Shown piece after piece: positions 10,444 through 21,700 of a DNA stretch of 64,000 nucleotides. Source of the DNA: Pyropia yezoensis (taxonomy: Eukaryota; Rhodophyta; Bangiophyceae; Bangiales; Bangiaceae); contig CM020620.1 in NCBI GenBank assembly GCA_009829735.1, positions 18,744,354 through 18,808,353 of the forward strand, read 5' to 3'. The notes under the pieces are model-generated. The model saw nothing but the letters and a program-made list of their open reading frames with translations, did no database searches and was not told the DNA's origin. How positions within the stretch are numbered: position 1 is the first letter of the stretch; each line of letters begins with the position of its first letter. A program made the position numbers and the translations under genes.

Positions 10444-10529
10444 GAACATGTCCCCAAACAGGGGACTACATGTTCGCTGTACTTTCCAACATGTTTATTT
10501 ACTGCAAACATGTGTCTGCAAACATGTGT
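10444..10529. repeat. AACATGT hairpin and direct repeats
   Basis: Positions 10444-10475 form a hairpin: GAACATGT-CCCC-AAACA-GGGG-ACT-ACATGTTC. GCAAACATGTGT is then repeated directly at 10504-10515 and 10518-10529. AACATGT or its complement appears five times in 86 bp, in an AT-richer pocket. Confidence 0.8.
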
Positions 10530-10881
10530 TTGGGATCTCAGCCGGAAATGGTCGGGGAGCTACCGTTCTTTCTCCAGGAGGAGCACCTTGTCGTCTTAGT
10601 CGTGGTCTTGAAGAAGTCAAGAAGAAAGGGGCAACCCCCTCCTCGTGAGGTCATCTGGACACAAAGCACATACAGTTTTCGGCCTCTACGGCGTCGCTGA
10701 GGGCTGTCGGGCCGACCTTGCGAGATCCGACAGGGGCGATTTGGGCCGAATGCGAGGAAAACAAGCGACTCGCGGGTGGCCGCACTGGGCTGCTCCCCGC
10801 CCACGCCCCCTCAACCCACCCCTCACCCCTCACACCAACTTCCCGCGGCCGCCCGTGGCGCTCGGTGGTCACCCCGCGGCC

Positions 10882-10985
10882 ATGACCGCCGGCTCGGCGG
10901 GTCCTGCGGGGGGAACCCCCCCCCTCCCGTTGGCCAGCGGCGCGCCGCCCCCGGCAAGCGGGGGTGCCGACGGCCCTGACAGCGT

Positions 10986-11044
<59 letters not shown>

Positions 11045-11263
11045 ACGGCGGCCGTGGCGCCCCTGTCGGCGGCGTGCGACTGCCCTTTATCCGCGTAAAC
11101 CGTCGCTTAGCCGCCGCGTCGGCGGCGGCGGTGGTCGCACGACACGACGGCGGGGCGGCTAGGGGTGGGGACGGTGGCGACAGTGGCTGCAGCGAGGAGG
11201 AGGACGGCATCGGCGGCAATGGCGGCAGAAGCGGCAGCGGGGAGGAGGGCGGCAGTGGGGGCA

Positions 11264-11294
<31 letters not shown>

Positions 11295-11565
11295 CGGTGG
11301 CGGCAGAGGTGACAACGCCACGCTGGCGACGAGGGAGACGGCGGCGGTGGCGGCGGCGGCGGTGGGGGCGGTGGCGACGCCCGCCGCTCAGCCACCAGGC
11401 GGGACCTCCCCCGTCTGCGTCGACGCGGTGCGCCTGCCGGGCCGCGTCAACCGCTTCTTGGCCGCCGCGTCGGCCGCGTCGGCCGCGGCGGCCGCGACGG
11501 GCGGCAGTGAGGACATCCACGGCGAGCGGGCGCCACCAGCAGCGCCGGGTGCGTCACCACCGTGA
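10882..11565 (+). CDS. Gly/Ala-rich hypothetical protein with two VRLP-RVNR-LAAASAA motifs
   Basis: I chose ATG 10882 (context GCGGCCATGAC); an in-frame ATG also occurs at 10750. The 227-residue product has a poly-Gly stretch, then VRLPFIRVNRRLAAASAAA, an acidic patch (CSEEEDG), a second poly-Gly stretch, and a second copy VRLPGRVNRFLAAASAAS near the C-terminus. The two copies are separated by about 120 residues. The repeated non-homopolymeric motif argues for real coding rather than a chance open frame in GC-rich DNA. No known domain is recognised. The opposite strand is also open over part of this stretch, so the call is tentative. Confidence 0.42.
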
Positions 11566-12443
11566 GTGGCTGTGGCTGGGGATGGGGGAGGGGATGCTGG
11601 CCCGGGGGGGCTGGGGGGGCGTGGGGGGGGGGGGGGGGGGGGGGGGCAGCATCTGTGGGTGCCCCGCAAGGCAAGCCGGCTCGTTGTGGGGGAGTGGGGG
11701 TGTCGCGGCCATCTCCGGCTGGTAGGCTGCGGCGTTGCCTGCGCCGCCGCCGCCGTCTACATAGCCGCCCCCACAAGGCAAGGCGGCTGTGCCTGTGCAG
11801 GAGGGGGTGCTGCAGCCGCTTTGTGGCTGGCAGGCCGCGGTGTCGCCTGCGCCGCCGCCGCTCGCACGCGCCCCCGGCCGCGTGGGAACGAGGGGGGGGG
11901 CGGGGGCGCGCACCCACGGATGCCCCGCACGCCATGGCGGCCTGTAGGCGAGGGGGTGCTGCGGTCTCTTGTGGCTGGCAGGCCGCTGCGTCGCCTGCGC
12001 CACCGCCGCCTACACACATACCCGCCACCGGCCCCGTGCCCAGGCCTCCCACCCTGTGCGCCCGCCCCACGTCGCCCTCGGGGGTGGCTGGCGGCATCTC
12101 GCCGCAGCCAGCGCCGTGGTCTGGTGCGTGCGGACGCAACTGAACCAAAACAAAAAAAACACAAGTGCTTGCTCTTGGCTTGTCGCGAGCTACCCCCCCT
12201 TGCTGCGCAGCGCAGCGCTGCAAGGGGAACCCTGTGCGGTTTTCACCGCGGGAGGAAGCCCAATCCGTAGGGAGAGTGGGCGGGGGGAATTCATGGTCCC
12301 CAACGCCCAGTCGCTCCACACCTCCCCTCTCCTCCCCCCCCCCCTCCAGCCACTCCGGGCCCCTGCTCGTCCCTCTCCCACCCACTCACGCCCCCCGCCC
12401 CCCCCCCGGCGTCGCACCCACCCTCCCCGTGGGGCCAAAAGGG
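11566..12443. repeat. GC-rich spacer with three degenerate repeats
   Basis: A block starting GGCTGG(T/C)AGGC(T/C)GC and continuing into GCCTGCGCC(G/A)CCGCCGCC occurs at 11717, 11825 and 11973. The last two copies are preceded by a shared GAGGGGGTGCTGC segment. A G run of about 20 lies at 11626-11646. The stretch is downstream of both neighbouring genes' coding ends (plus gene ends 11565, minus gene ends 12444), so it likely holds their 3' ends. No gene assigned. Confidence 0.5.
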
Positions 12444-14387
12444 CTAAGACCCCTTGTTAAACTTTTTGATCACCGCAGTGTGCACCAGCCGGTTGAGCCA
12501 TCCCGGCGGCGGCAGCCGCATGTGCGCGTGGAGGGCGCGCTCGGCAGACTGGAGGGCGCCCTCGGCCCAGCCAAAGTTGTCCCCCCACGCCTCATTGACG
12601 AGGTGGATGGGCAGCCCCGGCGCGGGCTGCACAAACAGCTCCCCCGGCGCCGCGTCGCTGAGCGTCGTCGTTGCCCGGTGGATGTGGAGGCCAATGTCAA
12701 ACCAGCTGGCCAGGATGCACACGTCGGGCTCGGGGATGGTCCAGCGCGCCGACAGGTTGCGGGCCGCCGCGACGGGCCGGTGGGCCGCTCGCACGCCATC
12801 GACGAGGGCGGTCCACGCCAGCCGCTGGCGGGGGGTGAGCCGCCGCCGCTCCAGCACTGTCAGCGCGTCGGTGTCTGACGTTGGCGTGTGGGGAGCGTCG
12901 GCGTGGGTGGCGCCCCACAGGCCACTGGCCGCCTGCGTCGAGTCCCCAAACTGGTAGGACACGAGCAGCCCTCCCCGGCAGGTCGACACGTTGGCCGGGT
13001 CGGCGCACTGGACGGGACCGTCGTGGTAGCGGAGCTGCGCCACGGCGTCATCGTACGCCTGCCCGTCCCCGGCGGTGAGGCGAAGGTCGTCCAGCCACCA
13101 CGCCGACGGCCAAAAGCAGTAGGTCTTGGACGCGCCCAGTGACAGAATCGCGTCCACCCGCCGGGCCACGTCGGCCGTCGCCGACGCCATTGGCTCTGAG
13201 GCCGCGCCCAGCGCGCGGAGGTCCGCCTTGGCCATGTTGAGGAACACCCTCTGGGCGGTGACGGCGCCGCCATTGGCAAACTCGGCGCGGATGGTGGAGC
13301 GGTCCCACCGCCGCACCGCCACCGCACGGTGGCGCTTGTGCACGCGCACCCCGGCGGTGCGGACGGCGTCGAGCATGGCGTGGAGGACGGCGGCCAGGCC
13401 CGCCCGCTTGCGGGACGCCCCTTTGCCGGTCACGGGGACGATCATGGCGGCGGCGGGGGCCTTGGCCCCCAGTTGGAGTCGCTCAAACGCCGCCTTGCGC
13501 GCCGAGGCGACAACCTGCGCCATCACATTGGTGTTGAAGACGGCCGCGCCGCCAGACCGAAAAGCTGCCTGGATCGCCACCGCCTCAGGGGACATGCCCG
13601 CGTCCCGCGCCAGCTGCACGACCGAAACGTCTGAGTACGGGACCCCCTTGTAGGTGCCCTTGCGCGCGTCGGCCACCACCTCGTCCGCGAGCGCCATGGC
13701 CGCCTCAAAGGTGATGCTCTCATCCTTCAGCCGGTCCCAGCGGGAGGCGAGCTCAGGGATCATGCTCTTGTTGCCCGAGAAAACGTCCATGAGGGTAGGC
13801 CGCTCCCGCCGCGACTGGCCAGGTCCCCACTTCTCCGCGTCCGAAAGAAGGAAGGGCATGCGGGGCGTCCAGGCGCTCAAATCGGGCTCCTTGCCCGCGT
13901 CAAGGTCCCCCATAAAGGTAACCGTGCGGGTGGTCCAGAACTTGCGGACGTCCTCTGGGCACTCCTTCACGTTCATCGGCAGCGTCATCGTCGGGTCCGT
14001 GTAGCAGGCAGTCTCTAAGCTGAGCGCGTCTTCCGTGAGAGCCCGCATCATCGGGTGCTCCTGGCGGTGGAAGCGGTAGGCACCAACGTCCGTCACGAAG
14101 CCTTCGTACCCCGGAACGTCGTCCACCGAGTAGATGCGGCCGCCAAAACGGTCGCTCCCTTCAAAGAGGCACACGTCCGACGGCCGTACAGCGTTGGTAT
14201 CCACCGCCAGCCGCCAGGCGGTGTAGACGCCGCCAATGCCGCCGCCAATGATCGCAATCTCGCACTCCCCGTCAAAGACCGCATCGGAGCGGGTGGCGGC
14301 GGTCAGGGTGGCCACAGCCGTGGCGATGGTCGCGACCGCCGCCGCCGCCGCGATGGCCGCGGCGGCGGGTGACTGGAGCAACCGCAT
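12444..14387 (-). CDS. Secreted FAD-dependent amine oxidase / L-amino-acid-oxidase-like protein
   Basis: This intronless gene encodes 647 residues from ATG 14387. Residues 1-32 are an Ala-rich hydrophobic segment after a short basic start, consistent with a signal peptide or anchor. The Rossmann FAD site EIAIIGGGIGGVYTAWRL lies at about 44-60, followed by the FEGSDRFGGRIYSV motif (about 75-88). The flavin amine oxidase C-terminal signature is recognisable in EAWGDNFGWAEGALQSAERAL near 605-625. Family members oxidise amino acids or amines to the imine/oxo acid and release ammonia and H2O2. Algal secreted members are thought to scavenge nitrogen or make H2O2; substrate cannot be read from sequence. 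Length is usual for the family and no lesion is seen. The C-terminal VIKKFNKGS tail is short and basic. Confidence 0.9.
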   Translation of the reverse strand: MRLLQSPAAAAIAAAAAVATIATAVATLTAATRSDAVFDGECEIAIIGGGIGGVYTAWRLAVDTNAVRPSDVCLFEGSDRFGGRIYSVDDVPGYEGFVTDVGAYRFHRQEHPMMRALTEDALSLETACYTDPTMTLPMNVKECPEDVRKFWTTRTVTFMGDLDAGKEPDLSAWTPRMPFLLSDAEKWGPGQSRRERPTLMDVFSGNKSMIPELASRWDRLKDESITFEAAMALADEVVADARKGTYKGVPYSDVSVVQLARDAGMSPEAVAIQAAFRSGGAAVFNTNVMAQVVASARKAAFERLQLGAKAPAAAMIVPVTGKGASRKRAGLAAVLHAMLDAVRTAGVRVHKRHRAVAVRRWDRSTIRAEFANGGAVTAQRVFLNMAKADLRALGAASEPMASATADVARRVDAILSLGASKTYCFWPSAWWLDDLRLTAGDGQAYDDAVAQLRYHDGPVQCADPANVSTCRGGLLVSYQFGDSTQAASGLWGATHADAPHTPTSDTDALTVLERRRLTPRQRLAWTALVDGVRAAHRPVAAARNLSARWTIPEPDVCILASWFDIGLHIHRATTTLSDAAPGELFVQPAPGLPIHLVNEAWGDNFGWAEGALQSAERALHAHMRLPPPGWLNRLVHTAVIKKFNKGS

Positions 14388-15401
14388 GGTGTGATGCCAA
14401 CGGGCGGACCGCCGCGGGGGTAGGCGCTGGTGGAGGAAGGGTCAGGTGTGGCGCAAGCGTTGGTTGAAACGCAGGTGAACTACCACAGACGGTCGGCCGC
14501 CCCAGCGAGCCGCCCTCTAGACGGCGGGGGCAGACGCCACGGATAACCGCTGTGCGTTTCCCTCTGTTCCGCCTCTGCCCAGCCCGCTCAGCCACCCACC
14601 CGCCGAAGGGTTAAGGGTGTATGTAACGTGTGAGTCCCCCCCCCGGTGCAGGGCGACGCGCAATGAGCCAGGCGGTGGCGGGCGCAGCCCGATCTCGCCG
14701 GGGCGCGTGCGTATGGACATCCTCCACGCGCGTACAAATCCATCCAGCGCACGCAGTTGTGTTGGGTGACTGTCGGCAGCCGGGGGGTCCCGCGCCAACG
14801 CCACCCCCTCGACCGCCAGCGGACCAAGTCGGAGAGACACCACCCTGGCCAGCACTTTTTCTTCCATGGTGGGGGCCTCGCGGGGACCGGGCTGGAGGAG
14901 CCCCGCCACGAAGGGGCGGACCCTCCCGCGGGCGTTCACGCACCCAATCTCTCACCACTTGCACGCCTGACACCCGCGCTACGTTGCGCGCGATGCACAG
15001 AAATGAGTTTCGTCTCTTCTGCGTGACCGCGAGGCGCACAGTAGATTGCCGCACGCACGGATGTGGATGTTTGTGGGCACGTGTCGGCCACCTCACTGGT
15101 GGGGATGGTTGAGCTTTTCGGGGGAGCTCCCCTCCATTTTTTTTTTGGGATACAGTACGTGCCGTTCATACGGGTCAAGATACGGATGATGGGGCCCCGC
15201 GCGGGAGCTCTATCGCATCATTGGCGGTCCTGCGAGATGGGGGCTTTGTCAGAGCGGCACCTGCGGACATCCACTCGCCGACGCCGGCGAAACGGGAGGA
15301 CCTGCAGCTGTCCGCGCTCTTCGCCTGTACAGTCAATATCCGTCTGACACCAGTTTTCACACGTGGCACTAGTTTTTCACAACTTCCGCCTACATAGAAA
15401 A
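14388..15401. other. Intergenic region upstream of the oxidase
   Basis: No gene recognised. The first few hundred bases should hold the promoter of the minus-strand oxidase, but I see no TATA box. The last part near 15340-15401 becomes AT-richer and ends at the hAT target site. Confidence 0.5.
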
Positions 15402-15409
15402 CCCACAGT
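15402..15409. repeat. Left target-site duplication of the hAT element
   Basis: CCCACAGT directly abuts the left terminal repeat and is repeated exactly at 22670-22677. Eight base pairs is the diagnostic duplication length for hAT transposases. Confidence 0.95.
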
Positions 15410-15427
15410 CAGGCCCTGTCATAAGTA
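15410..15427 (+). repeat. Left terminal inverted repeat of the hAT element
   Basis: CAGGCCCTGTCATAAGTA matches the reverse complement of the right end over all 18 bases. Identity stops at base 19. Confidence 0.95.
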
Positions 15428-16134
15428 GATGATGGGTGAGTACTTTCTACAGTATGAGTGCCAGTATACCCGTACTGGCGGCTTTTTGCAGACGCTGATA
15501 CTGCACTCTGTCCCGTGAGAAGGCACGCACTCATACTCGTGCCGGTCGCTCAGTAGGTATTTCACGAGTATTAGTTGCGCACAAGGCAGTGCCTCATACG
15601 ACCCACAAGAGCGGTCTGTCGGGTGCAGCCAGTACGGTGAAAGCGCAGTTTCTGTGCGCTTATGTTAATAAACAGGTCCGTTTATGCCTTCGAAATGGAC
15701 CCACACGGTTACCGCCCGTCCCGCCGGTCTCCTGTGCGTCGCTGGCGACGGATGCGTGCGCGCACTGTTGGCGATGGAAGCAGACACCACCGACCAAAAC
15801 AGAGCAGTTGCCCGCCTCCAGGTTCAGAGGAAGGGACAGAGGTGCCGCGCTCGGTGACCGACCCCGCGTGGCAATGTAGCGGCAAGACATTGGTTCCTTG
15901 TTGCCAGACTCGGGGTTCCTTGGGTGCCTCCCACCGCTCAGTTGGCCCACACGCGCCTGCCTACCGTCCCGTCGAGGCCTCCCTGTACTTTTCCTGTCAA
16001 ACCGGTGCCTGTCGCCTTATCCACGGCAAAGGGAGGCACGGGCCCTTCCCCCCCCCCCCGCTCTCTCTTTCGTCCCGCTCACGCACTCCCCTTCCCTGCC
16101 CCCCCCATTGCCCACGCTCCGCTGAACGGGCGGC

Positions 16135-18786
16135 ATGTCGACCACGAGCACTGAGGACGATGGTATCGCCCCAGTTGGACGGGAGCTCGTAGCACTCGCC
16201 CCCACGGCTGCGGACCGCGGAGGGGGTTCCGACGAGGAGGAAGAAGGAGCGGAACCGCCCCGAGTGCGGAAGCGGCCGCTGAGCTCTGGTGCGTCGCCTG
16301 CCCCAAGTGAATTATGGAAGGCGTCGGTACTGCGCGATGAAGTCGGCATCCAGCGTGCTGTGGTGGTCAAGAGCCCACCGATATCCGTTGACCAGGGCAA
16401 CCACAGCTGGACGCTGGCTGCGGACTACCGCTCAAAAAGCGTGCGTTCAAAGGTTTGGGGCCTCGTGGACGTGTACACCAGGGCTGGCACCGACGACGTT
16501 TACGTCCTCTGCCGGGTTTGCGGGCTTGAGAATGTCACAACTTTTCTCTTCCTTAAGGACGGGGTCTCGAGCAACGCGTCAAAGCACTTTGAATCGGCGG
16601 GCAAGGGCAGGGGCTCGGAAACCCGGCGGGGCGACCATCTGCTGGCAGCTCTCTACCTATCTAAAAATATCAAGGGCGGTCCGAGAACTCGAGAGGTGGC
16701 CAACGACGGGTCGCTCACCCAGTTCCTGCGCCCGGCTGCCCGACGGGATCACCACGTCCGGTTCGTCATGATGCTGGTAACGAGCGCGTCACCTCACGCG
16801 TTTGCCCGCCAAGAGCGCCTGCGGACCTTCCTCGCGGGGCTGCGCGTAACGTACACGCCACCAGCGCAAGCGACGGTGCGGCACCACCTCACGGAGCTGG
16901 CGTCGGTTGTTCACGGCGCCTTGACGGGTATGCTTGCCAAGGTGAAGGAAGGCTCCTCCGGTGTGCCCTGGGGCCACATCTCCCTCGACCTGTGGACGGC
17001 GCGGCACTCCAAGGAGAGCTATGGGTCGCTCGTCATTCGCTTCACTGAGACGAGCACGTTTGCGGGCGGTGAACGTTCTCTTGGGGTATGGAAGTGCGGC
17101 GGGAAGCACGACTTTGCAAGCATTCGAGCTTGGACCAAGAACCGGCTGGCGTACTTTGGGCTTACGATGGAAGACATTGCGAGCTCGACTACCGATTCCG
17201 GCGCCAACGTTCGCAAGGCCATGATCGGGTTCACTGACGCGTGGGTCCCGTGTGCCGCCCATTCCTTGCACAACGCTGTCAGGAAGGCTCTCGGGGGCCC
17301 GGGCGAGTCGGCCACCCAGCGCTCGGCACGCATGGCCAAGGGTGGCGATGCCGCCCGTCGCCAGCTCAAGCCCTGCCCCAATGATGGGGCGCGAGAGGCA
17401 CTTGCTCGCTTGCGCACCACGGTCCGGTTTTTCGAGCACTCCCCGGGCGAGGCGAAGCGCATGCGCGGAGTCGACGCGGCGGGGGATCCCAGCTCCCGCG
17501 GGCTGGTGCAGGACGTGGCAACGCGCTGGGGCTCGACGTACGAGTCGCACTGTCGCCTGTTCACCATGTGGGAGCCGTTGACGGCGTACTTTCGATCTGC
17601 GTCGTTGACGGCGGAGCAGCGGCAGCGGCGTATCACGCGCAGTGACTGGGACAAGCTAAGGCACTTCATCGGCGTATTGACGCCGTGCTACGAGGTCACC
17701 AAGGCCGCTGAGAGCGGAACGGCCACCCTCGCGGACCTGCTCCCCCTGCTCGTCGCTTTGCGCAAGACCATGCACTGCGACACGATGGTCGTCCCCAAGT
17801 ACCCCGAGCCGCCGCTGGCGGTCGGCGCGGCCGCCATTGAGCAGTACTTGGCCGACAACCGGGACGTGGACGTGATGGAGTTGGACGACCGCCTGTTCCC
17901 GAGCGAAGATGTGTACGTGGACACCACGCCGGGGTTTGAATGTCTGTGCCCGGAAGCTCGGACGGCCGTTCATCTTCTCCGGTCGGAGTTGGATCGGCTT
18001 TTTTTTAGCCGAAAGGACGCCACCAAGAACTGGTTGCAGAATGATGCCGTGCTAAGGGCAATGACGCTGACGCCCGGGGGATCCAGAATGCTGCGGGAGG
18101 TGGCCACGTGGCTGGGCGACCCGGACCCATCGCCGGTGGCCGAGGCTGCCGTTTTGACCACCGCCACCAGGTGGAAAGCCCCAACCTCGACAGGTGACAA
18201 CCGTCGCGCGCCCAGTGCACCGCCCACCCCTGTCACTGCGTCGCGGCACTCCGAGCAGCGAGCCGCGGCACGGTCTTCCTTGGTGCTTTGGGGTGCTGCT
18301 GTCCCTGGGCGTCAGCAAGGTGGCCGCCCTATGCACGCTGGGGATGCTGGGGACGTCCACGCGGAGCTGACGCGCTATCGCACTCTTTCCAAGAACATGT
18401 CAGCTGATGAGACCTCCACATTTTGGCGCCGGCACCGTGAACAGCTCCCCACCTTGTATTTGGTGGCCGCCTCTGCGTTTGGTGCCGTTGGATCTTCTGC
18501 CTCGTGCGAGCGCGACTTTTCGTTTGCGGGTCGGCTGGTGCGGCCTGACCGTGCGTCGCTTTCCATTTCAAGCGTGGAGATGCATTCGCTCGTGTCAGCC
18601 AACGCTGACCTGGTGTCCGAGGACACGGCTTCCGTGCCCATCCTTTCGCACGCGGCGGCGGATGAGTACAGGTGCGCAATGAACACGTTTGAGCCAACGG
18701 TAGATGATGTGGGGGACGAGGGAGGGTACTGGGAGTCGTCTGCTGATTTTGAGGAGGGCGAGGACGAGTCCTCGGTGGAAGGGTAG
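16135..18786 (+). CDS. hAT family transposase
   Basis: 883 residues from ATG 16135. A BED-like zinc-binding region is suggested by CRVCG near residue 125, with His in NASKHFES further on. RNase H-fold catalytic landmarks follow: SLDLWTA with Asp about 285, TDSGANV with Asp about 354, the CAAHSLHNAV helix about 373-382, RWGSTYES about 464-471, and the C-terminal hAT dimerisation block GSSASCERDFSFAG with the catalytic Glu about 792. All positions of the DDE triad and the CxxH-type insert appear present, so the enzyme may be functional. It would cut and paste elements carrying the flanking repeats in the nucleus. The N-terminal 80 residues are acidic and disordered, as is the C-terminal tail (EEGEDESS). 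No intron is needed to read the gene. Confidence 0.96.
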   Translation: MSTTSTEDDGIAPVGRELVALAPTAADRGGGSDEEEEGAEPPRVRKRPLSSGASPAPSELWKASVLRDEVGIQRAVVVKSPPISVDQGNHSWTLAADYRSKSVRSKVWGLVDVYTRAGTDDVYVLCRVCGLENVTTFLFLKDGVSSNASKHFESAGKGRGSETRRGDHLLAALYLSKNIKGGPRTREVANDGSLTQFLRPAARRDHHVRFVMMLVTSASPHAFARQERLRTFLAGLRVTYTPPAQATVRHHLTELASVVHGALTGMLAKVKEGSSGVPWGHISLDLWTARHSKESYGSLVIRFTETSTFAGGERSLGVWKCGGKHDFASIRAWTKNRLAYFGLTMEDIASSTTDSGANVRKAMIGFTDAWVPCAAHSLHNAVRKALGGPGESATQRSARMAKGGDAARRQLKPCPNDGAREALARLRTTVRFFEHSPGEAKRMRGVDAAGDPSSRGLVQDVATRWGSTYESHCRLFTMWEPLTAYFRSASLTAEQRQRRITRSDWDKLRHFIGVLTPCYEVTKAAESGTATLADLLPLLVALRKTMHCDTMVVPKYPEPPLAVGAAAIEQYLADNRDVDVMELDDRLFPSEDVYVDTTPGFECLCPEARTAVHLLRSELDRLFFSRKDATKNWLQNDAVLRAMTLTPGGSRMLREVATWLGDPDPSPVAEAAVLTTATRWKAPTSTGDNRRAPSAPPTPVTASRHSEQRAAARSSLVLWGAAVPGRQQGGRPMHAGDAGDVHAELTRYRTLSKNMSADETSTFWRRHREQLPTLYLVAASAFGAVGSSASCERDFSFAGRLVRPDRASLSISSVEMHSLVSANADLVSEDTASVPILSHAAADEYRCAMNTFEPTVDDVGDEGGYWESSADFEEGEDESSVEG

Positions 18787-21700
18787 AGCAGATAGGAACC
18801 CCTCTTTTTTGTACCCGCTCTTCTATACATGCCCCTGATGCACCTCGGTGCACCTTAGTACTACGGTGAGTGCTGGTCGAAACGGGTGCGGGACACGACA
18901 ATAAGTGTGTTAGACGAGCGGCCCGAGAAGAGGAGCGGCAGGTGGGATTAGGTAGGTCGGCAGACGTGCGTCAAAGGCAGTGCACCGCGCACCCCCGCAG
19001 CAGCAAGAGCGCGCCTGAGTGGTTGTCAGTGACTGGGGGTATCATGCCGGCCAGAGCTCATGCCCCCCTTCTTTTCTGCCCATCGGCCGAGCCCGTTAGC
19101 ATACACACAGCCGCCGCGCCCGGCGGTCAGTGAAGAGAACATCCACACAAACGTATGGGCTACGCTCTCTGCTTGTGCGTGCCTGCCGGCCGTCTACTTT
19201 GCACCCCTAGAAAACGGAAACTGAGACGGTCGGAAAAGCGAGTCACTTCCCCATCTACTATAAGCTTGTAGTGGTCTGGGCAGCGCAGGCATGGCATGGT
19301 TCAAAACTTCCCCCTCTCGCAGTCATATAAACACAGCATGGGAGCGCCCACCCCGACTGGCGCGTCCGCGGGCTCAAACTCACACTCGCCCACACGCACC
19401 GTCTCGCCTTCGACACCCGTGCGAGCCGAGACCCCGACCAGGGCCGCGCCGCACGACGCCACGTCCGTGGCGTAAACAGGTAGAAAGAAAGACCCCGTTG
19501 CTCATTGGGTGGCCGGCGGGCGAGCATATACACTCCCCGCAAACAGAGATACCCCCACGCAGGAGCAGGCGTACGCCACCAGAAAGCGGAACATCAAACT
19601 CCCGCACGACGACCGCGCGAGGCCGTCGCGACGGCGAGTGGGGAGGTAGACGCGGCCCAGGTGGCCCCGGGGAGCGCACAGCGGAAGGTCAACACTCCCT
19701 CATCATGCCCCCCCCCCCAACCGTCCAGGGCAGGCAGGCGGCCGGCCACCCAAAAAAAGCACACCAACCCCAACGGCAGCGACATGCCGCCGTCCAGGAA
19801 AGAGGGGGGGGGGTGGCCGCGCCTGTAGCGGGGCCGCGCCAATGGCAGCGACATACCGCCGTCGACGGGGGAGGGGGGGCGCCACCTGCGGGGCGGCGCC
19901 GCCAACGGCGGCAACATCATGTTGCCGCCGATGGGGGGGGGGCCGCCGCCGCCGCAGGGAGCGCCGCGCCAACGCGAGCAGGGATGCCGCCGATGGGGGG
20001 GGGGTCGCCGCCACCGCCGCGCAGGCGGCCCCACCAGGAAGACAGGAAGACAGGAAGAACCACCAACGCCGCCAGCAGCAGCAACGCCGCCGCCGTCAGA
20101 GGAGGGGGGGGGGGCGCCGCCGCCAGCGGGGATGCGGCCGCCCCCAAAAAAGAACCACCAACGCCGCCAACAGCACCAACGTCGGCGCCGTCCGGGGGGG
20201 GTGGCGCCGCCTGCGGCAAGACGGCGGCGCCAACGGCTGAGGCGAGATGTTGCCAATAGGGGGGGGGACGCCACACGCTTTACCAGGGGCCCCCCCCGCC
20301 CAGCTGAGCAGCGAAAGGCGAACACGCCGCGCCCCGACGACGACGCGGTGCTGGTCTGTTTGGCAGTCGAGGGTGGGGCAGGCGCCCGGCAGCGCCGCGG
20401 CGGGCTGGGCACCATGGGGAAGTGCGGGCGGTGAGGAGGGGGGGCAGGGCACCACGATAGGGGAGGGGAGGGGAGTGACTGGTGGCATGGGGCCGCCGGT
20501 GAGAGCGCCTAACGACGATGGGGCGGCGGTCGGTAGCAGCGCTAGTGCATGCCGCGCCGACCCCCCCAAGAGACGGGCAACTGGTTGCATCGGTGGCCCA
20601 ACGTTGGGACGCGGGGCTTGCAGCGGCACCCCCCCCGCACTGGCGGTGGCTGCTAGCCACCTGCCGACCCCGCACGGTCAGCTGAGCGCGAGCTGGTTCT
20701 CACGAGCTTGCAAGTAAGTAACGTTGGATGGATGTCAAATCAGTTGCATTTACACCAGCGGAGGGTTCTTGCTTCCTCCTTTTTTTTTTTTTTTTTTTTT
20801 CCTAGTTTCTCGCCGCCTGCACCGCACTCGCCGTCACCACACCTCCTGCTGTCGCCCCCGTCTCCAACCCCCCGTTGCTGCCCACCTTCCCACCGGCCAC
20901 CCTCCCCCCCTGTCGTGCCACCGCTGCTCTGTCCCAGTGACTGCACGACAGGCCGCCCCCCCATCGCAATGACCGGGTGCATCCGTCCACCCGCCCTCTC
21001 GTCGTGGCAGCCAGAGCCGCCGGGTAGCGGAGCCGCCACATGAGCAGCACCGCCGGCACAGGGAGGTGCCACCGCCAGTGAGGAGTTGAGCAGCAAAGGA
21101 AAAAGGGCGCCACGGCAGGGGGCGACGCCAGGAAAGCCGTCCTTTGGGGAAGGCGCCGCCAGAGAGCAGGGCGCAGTCCGCCAGGAGGGGGGGGGATCCG
21201 CAGGAAAGGGCGCCAAGAGCAACACAGACCACCAGCGGCAGGCGAGGGTGCCGCCACGACAGACGCCACCGGACCGAGGCGGCCGCCGCCGCGCGGCGAG
21301 TCGCCATAAAAAGGGGGGGCGGCGAGGAGGGGAGCAGCACGACAGGGCGGGCGGACGGCGCCAACGCGCGGAAGGCCGCGGCGAGAGCCACGCCGCCGCC
21401 GCCAGCGAGAGCGCGGCCGCCATGGCGACACGGCCGCCGCCAGTGGGCGGTGGCCGCGGGAAGGGGGAGGTGGGGGTCAAAAGAGGGCGGTCGCTCCTAC
21501 CATGGGGAGGTCGCTATCGGCGAAAGGGTGGCCCTGCAGGTGAGGGCGTAGGGAAAAAAAGCGACCCCCGCACGGGAAGCCAGCGTCGTCCTGTGGGGAG
21601 CGCCGCCGACCGAGGGGGCATACAGTGCGGCGGCACAGACAAAGTGGGGTGGCTTTGGTGCGGGAAGGGCCACGGATGGCCGGTGCGTGCGACGGATGGC

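Noticed and set aside
11447..12385. Minus-strand frame of 312 codons
   Set aside because: It overlaps the plus-strand motif-bearing frame and a degenerate repeat. It is Pro/Arg-rich with no domain.
20740..21480. Long frames inside the hAT right half on both strands
   Set aside because: They are compositionally driven and mutually overlapping. None carries a recognisable domain to support a second transposon gene.
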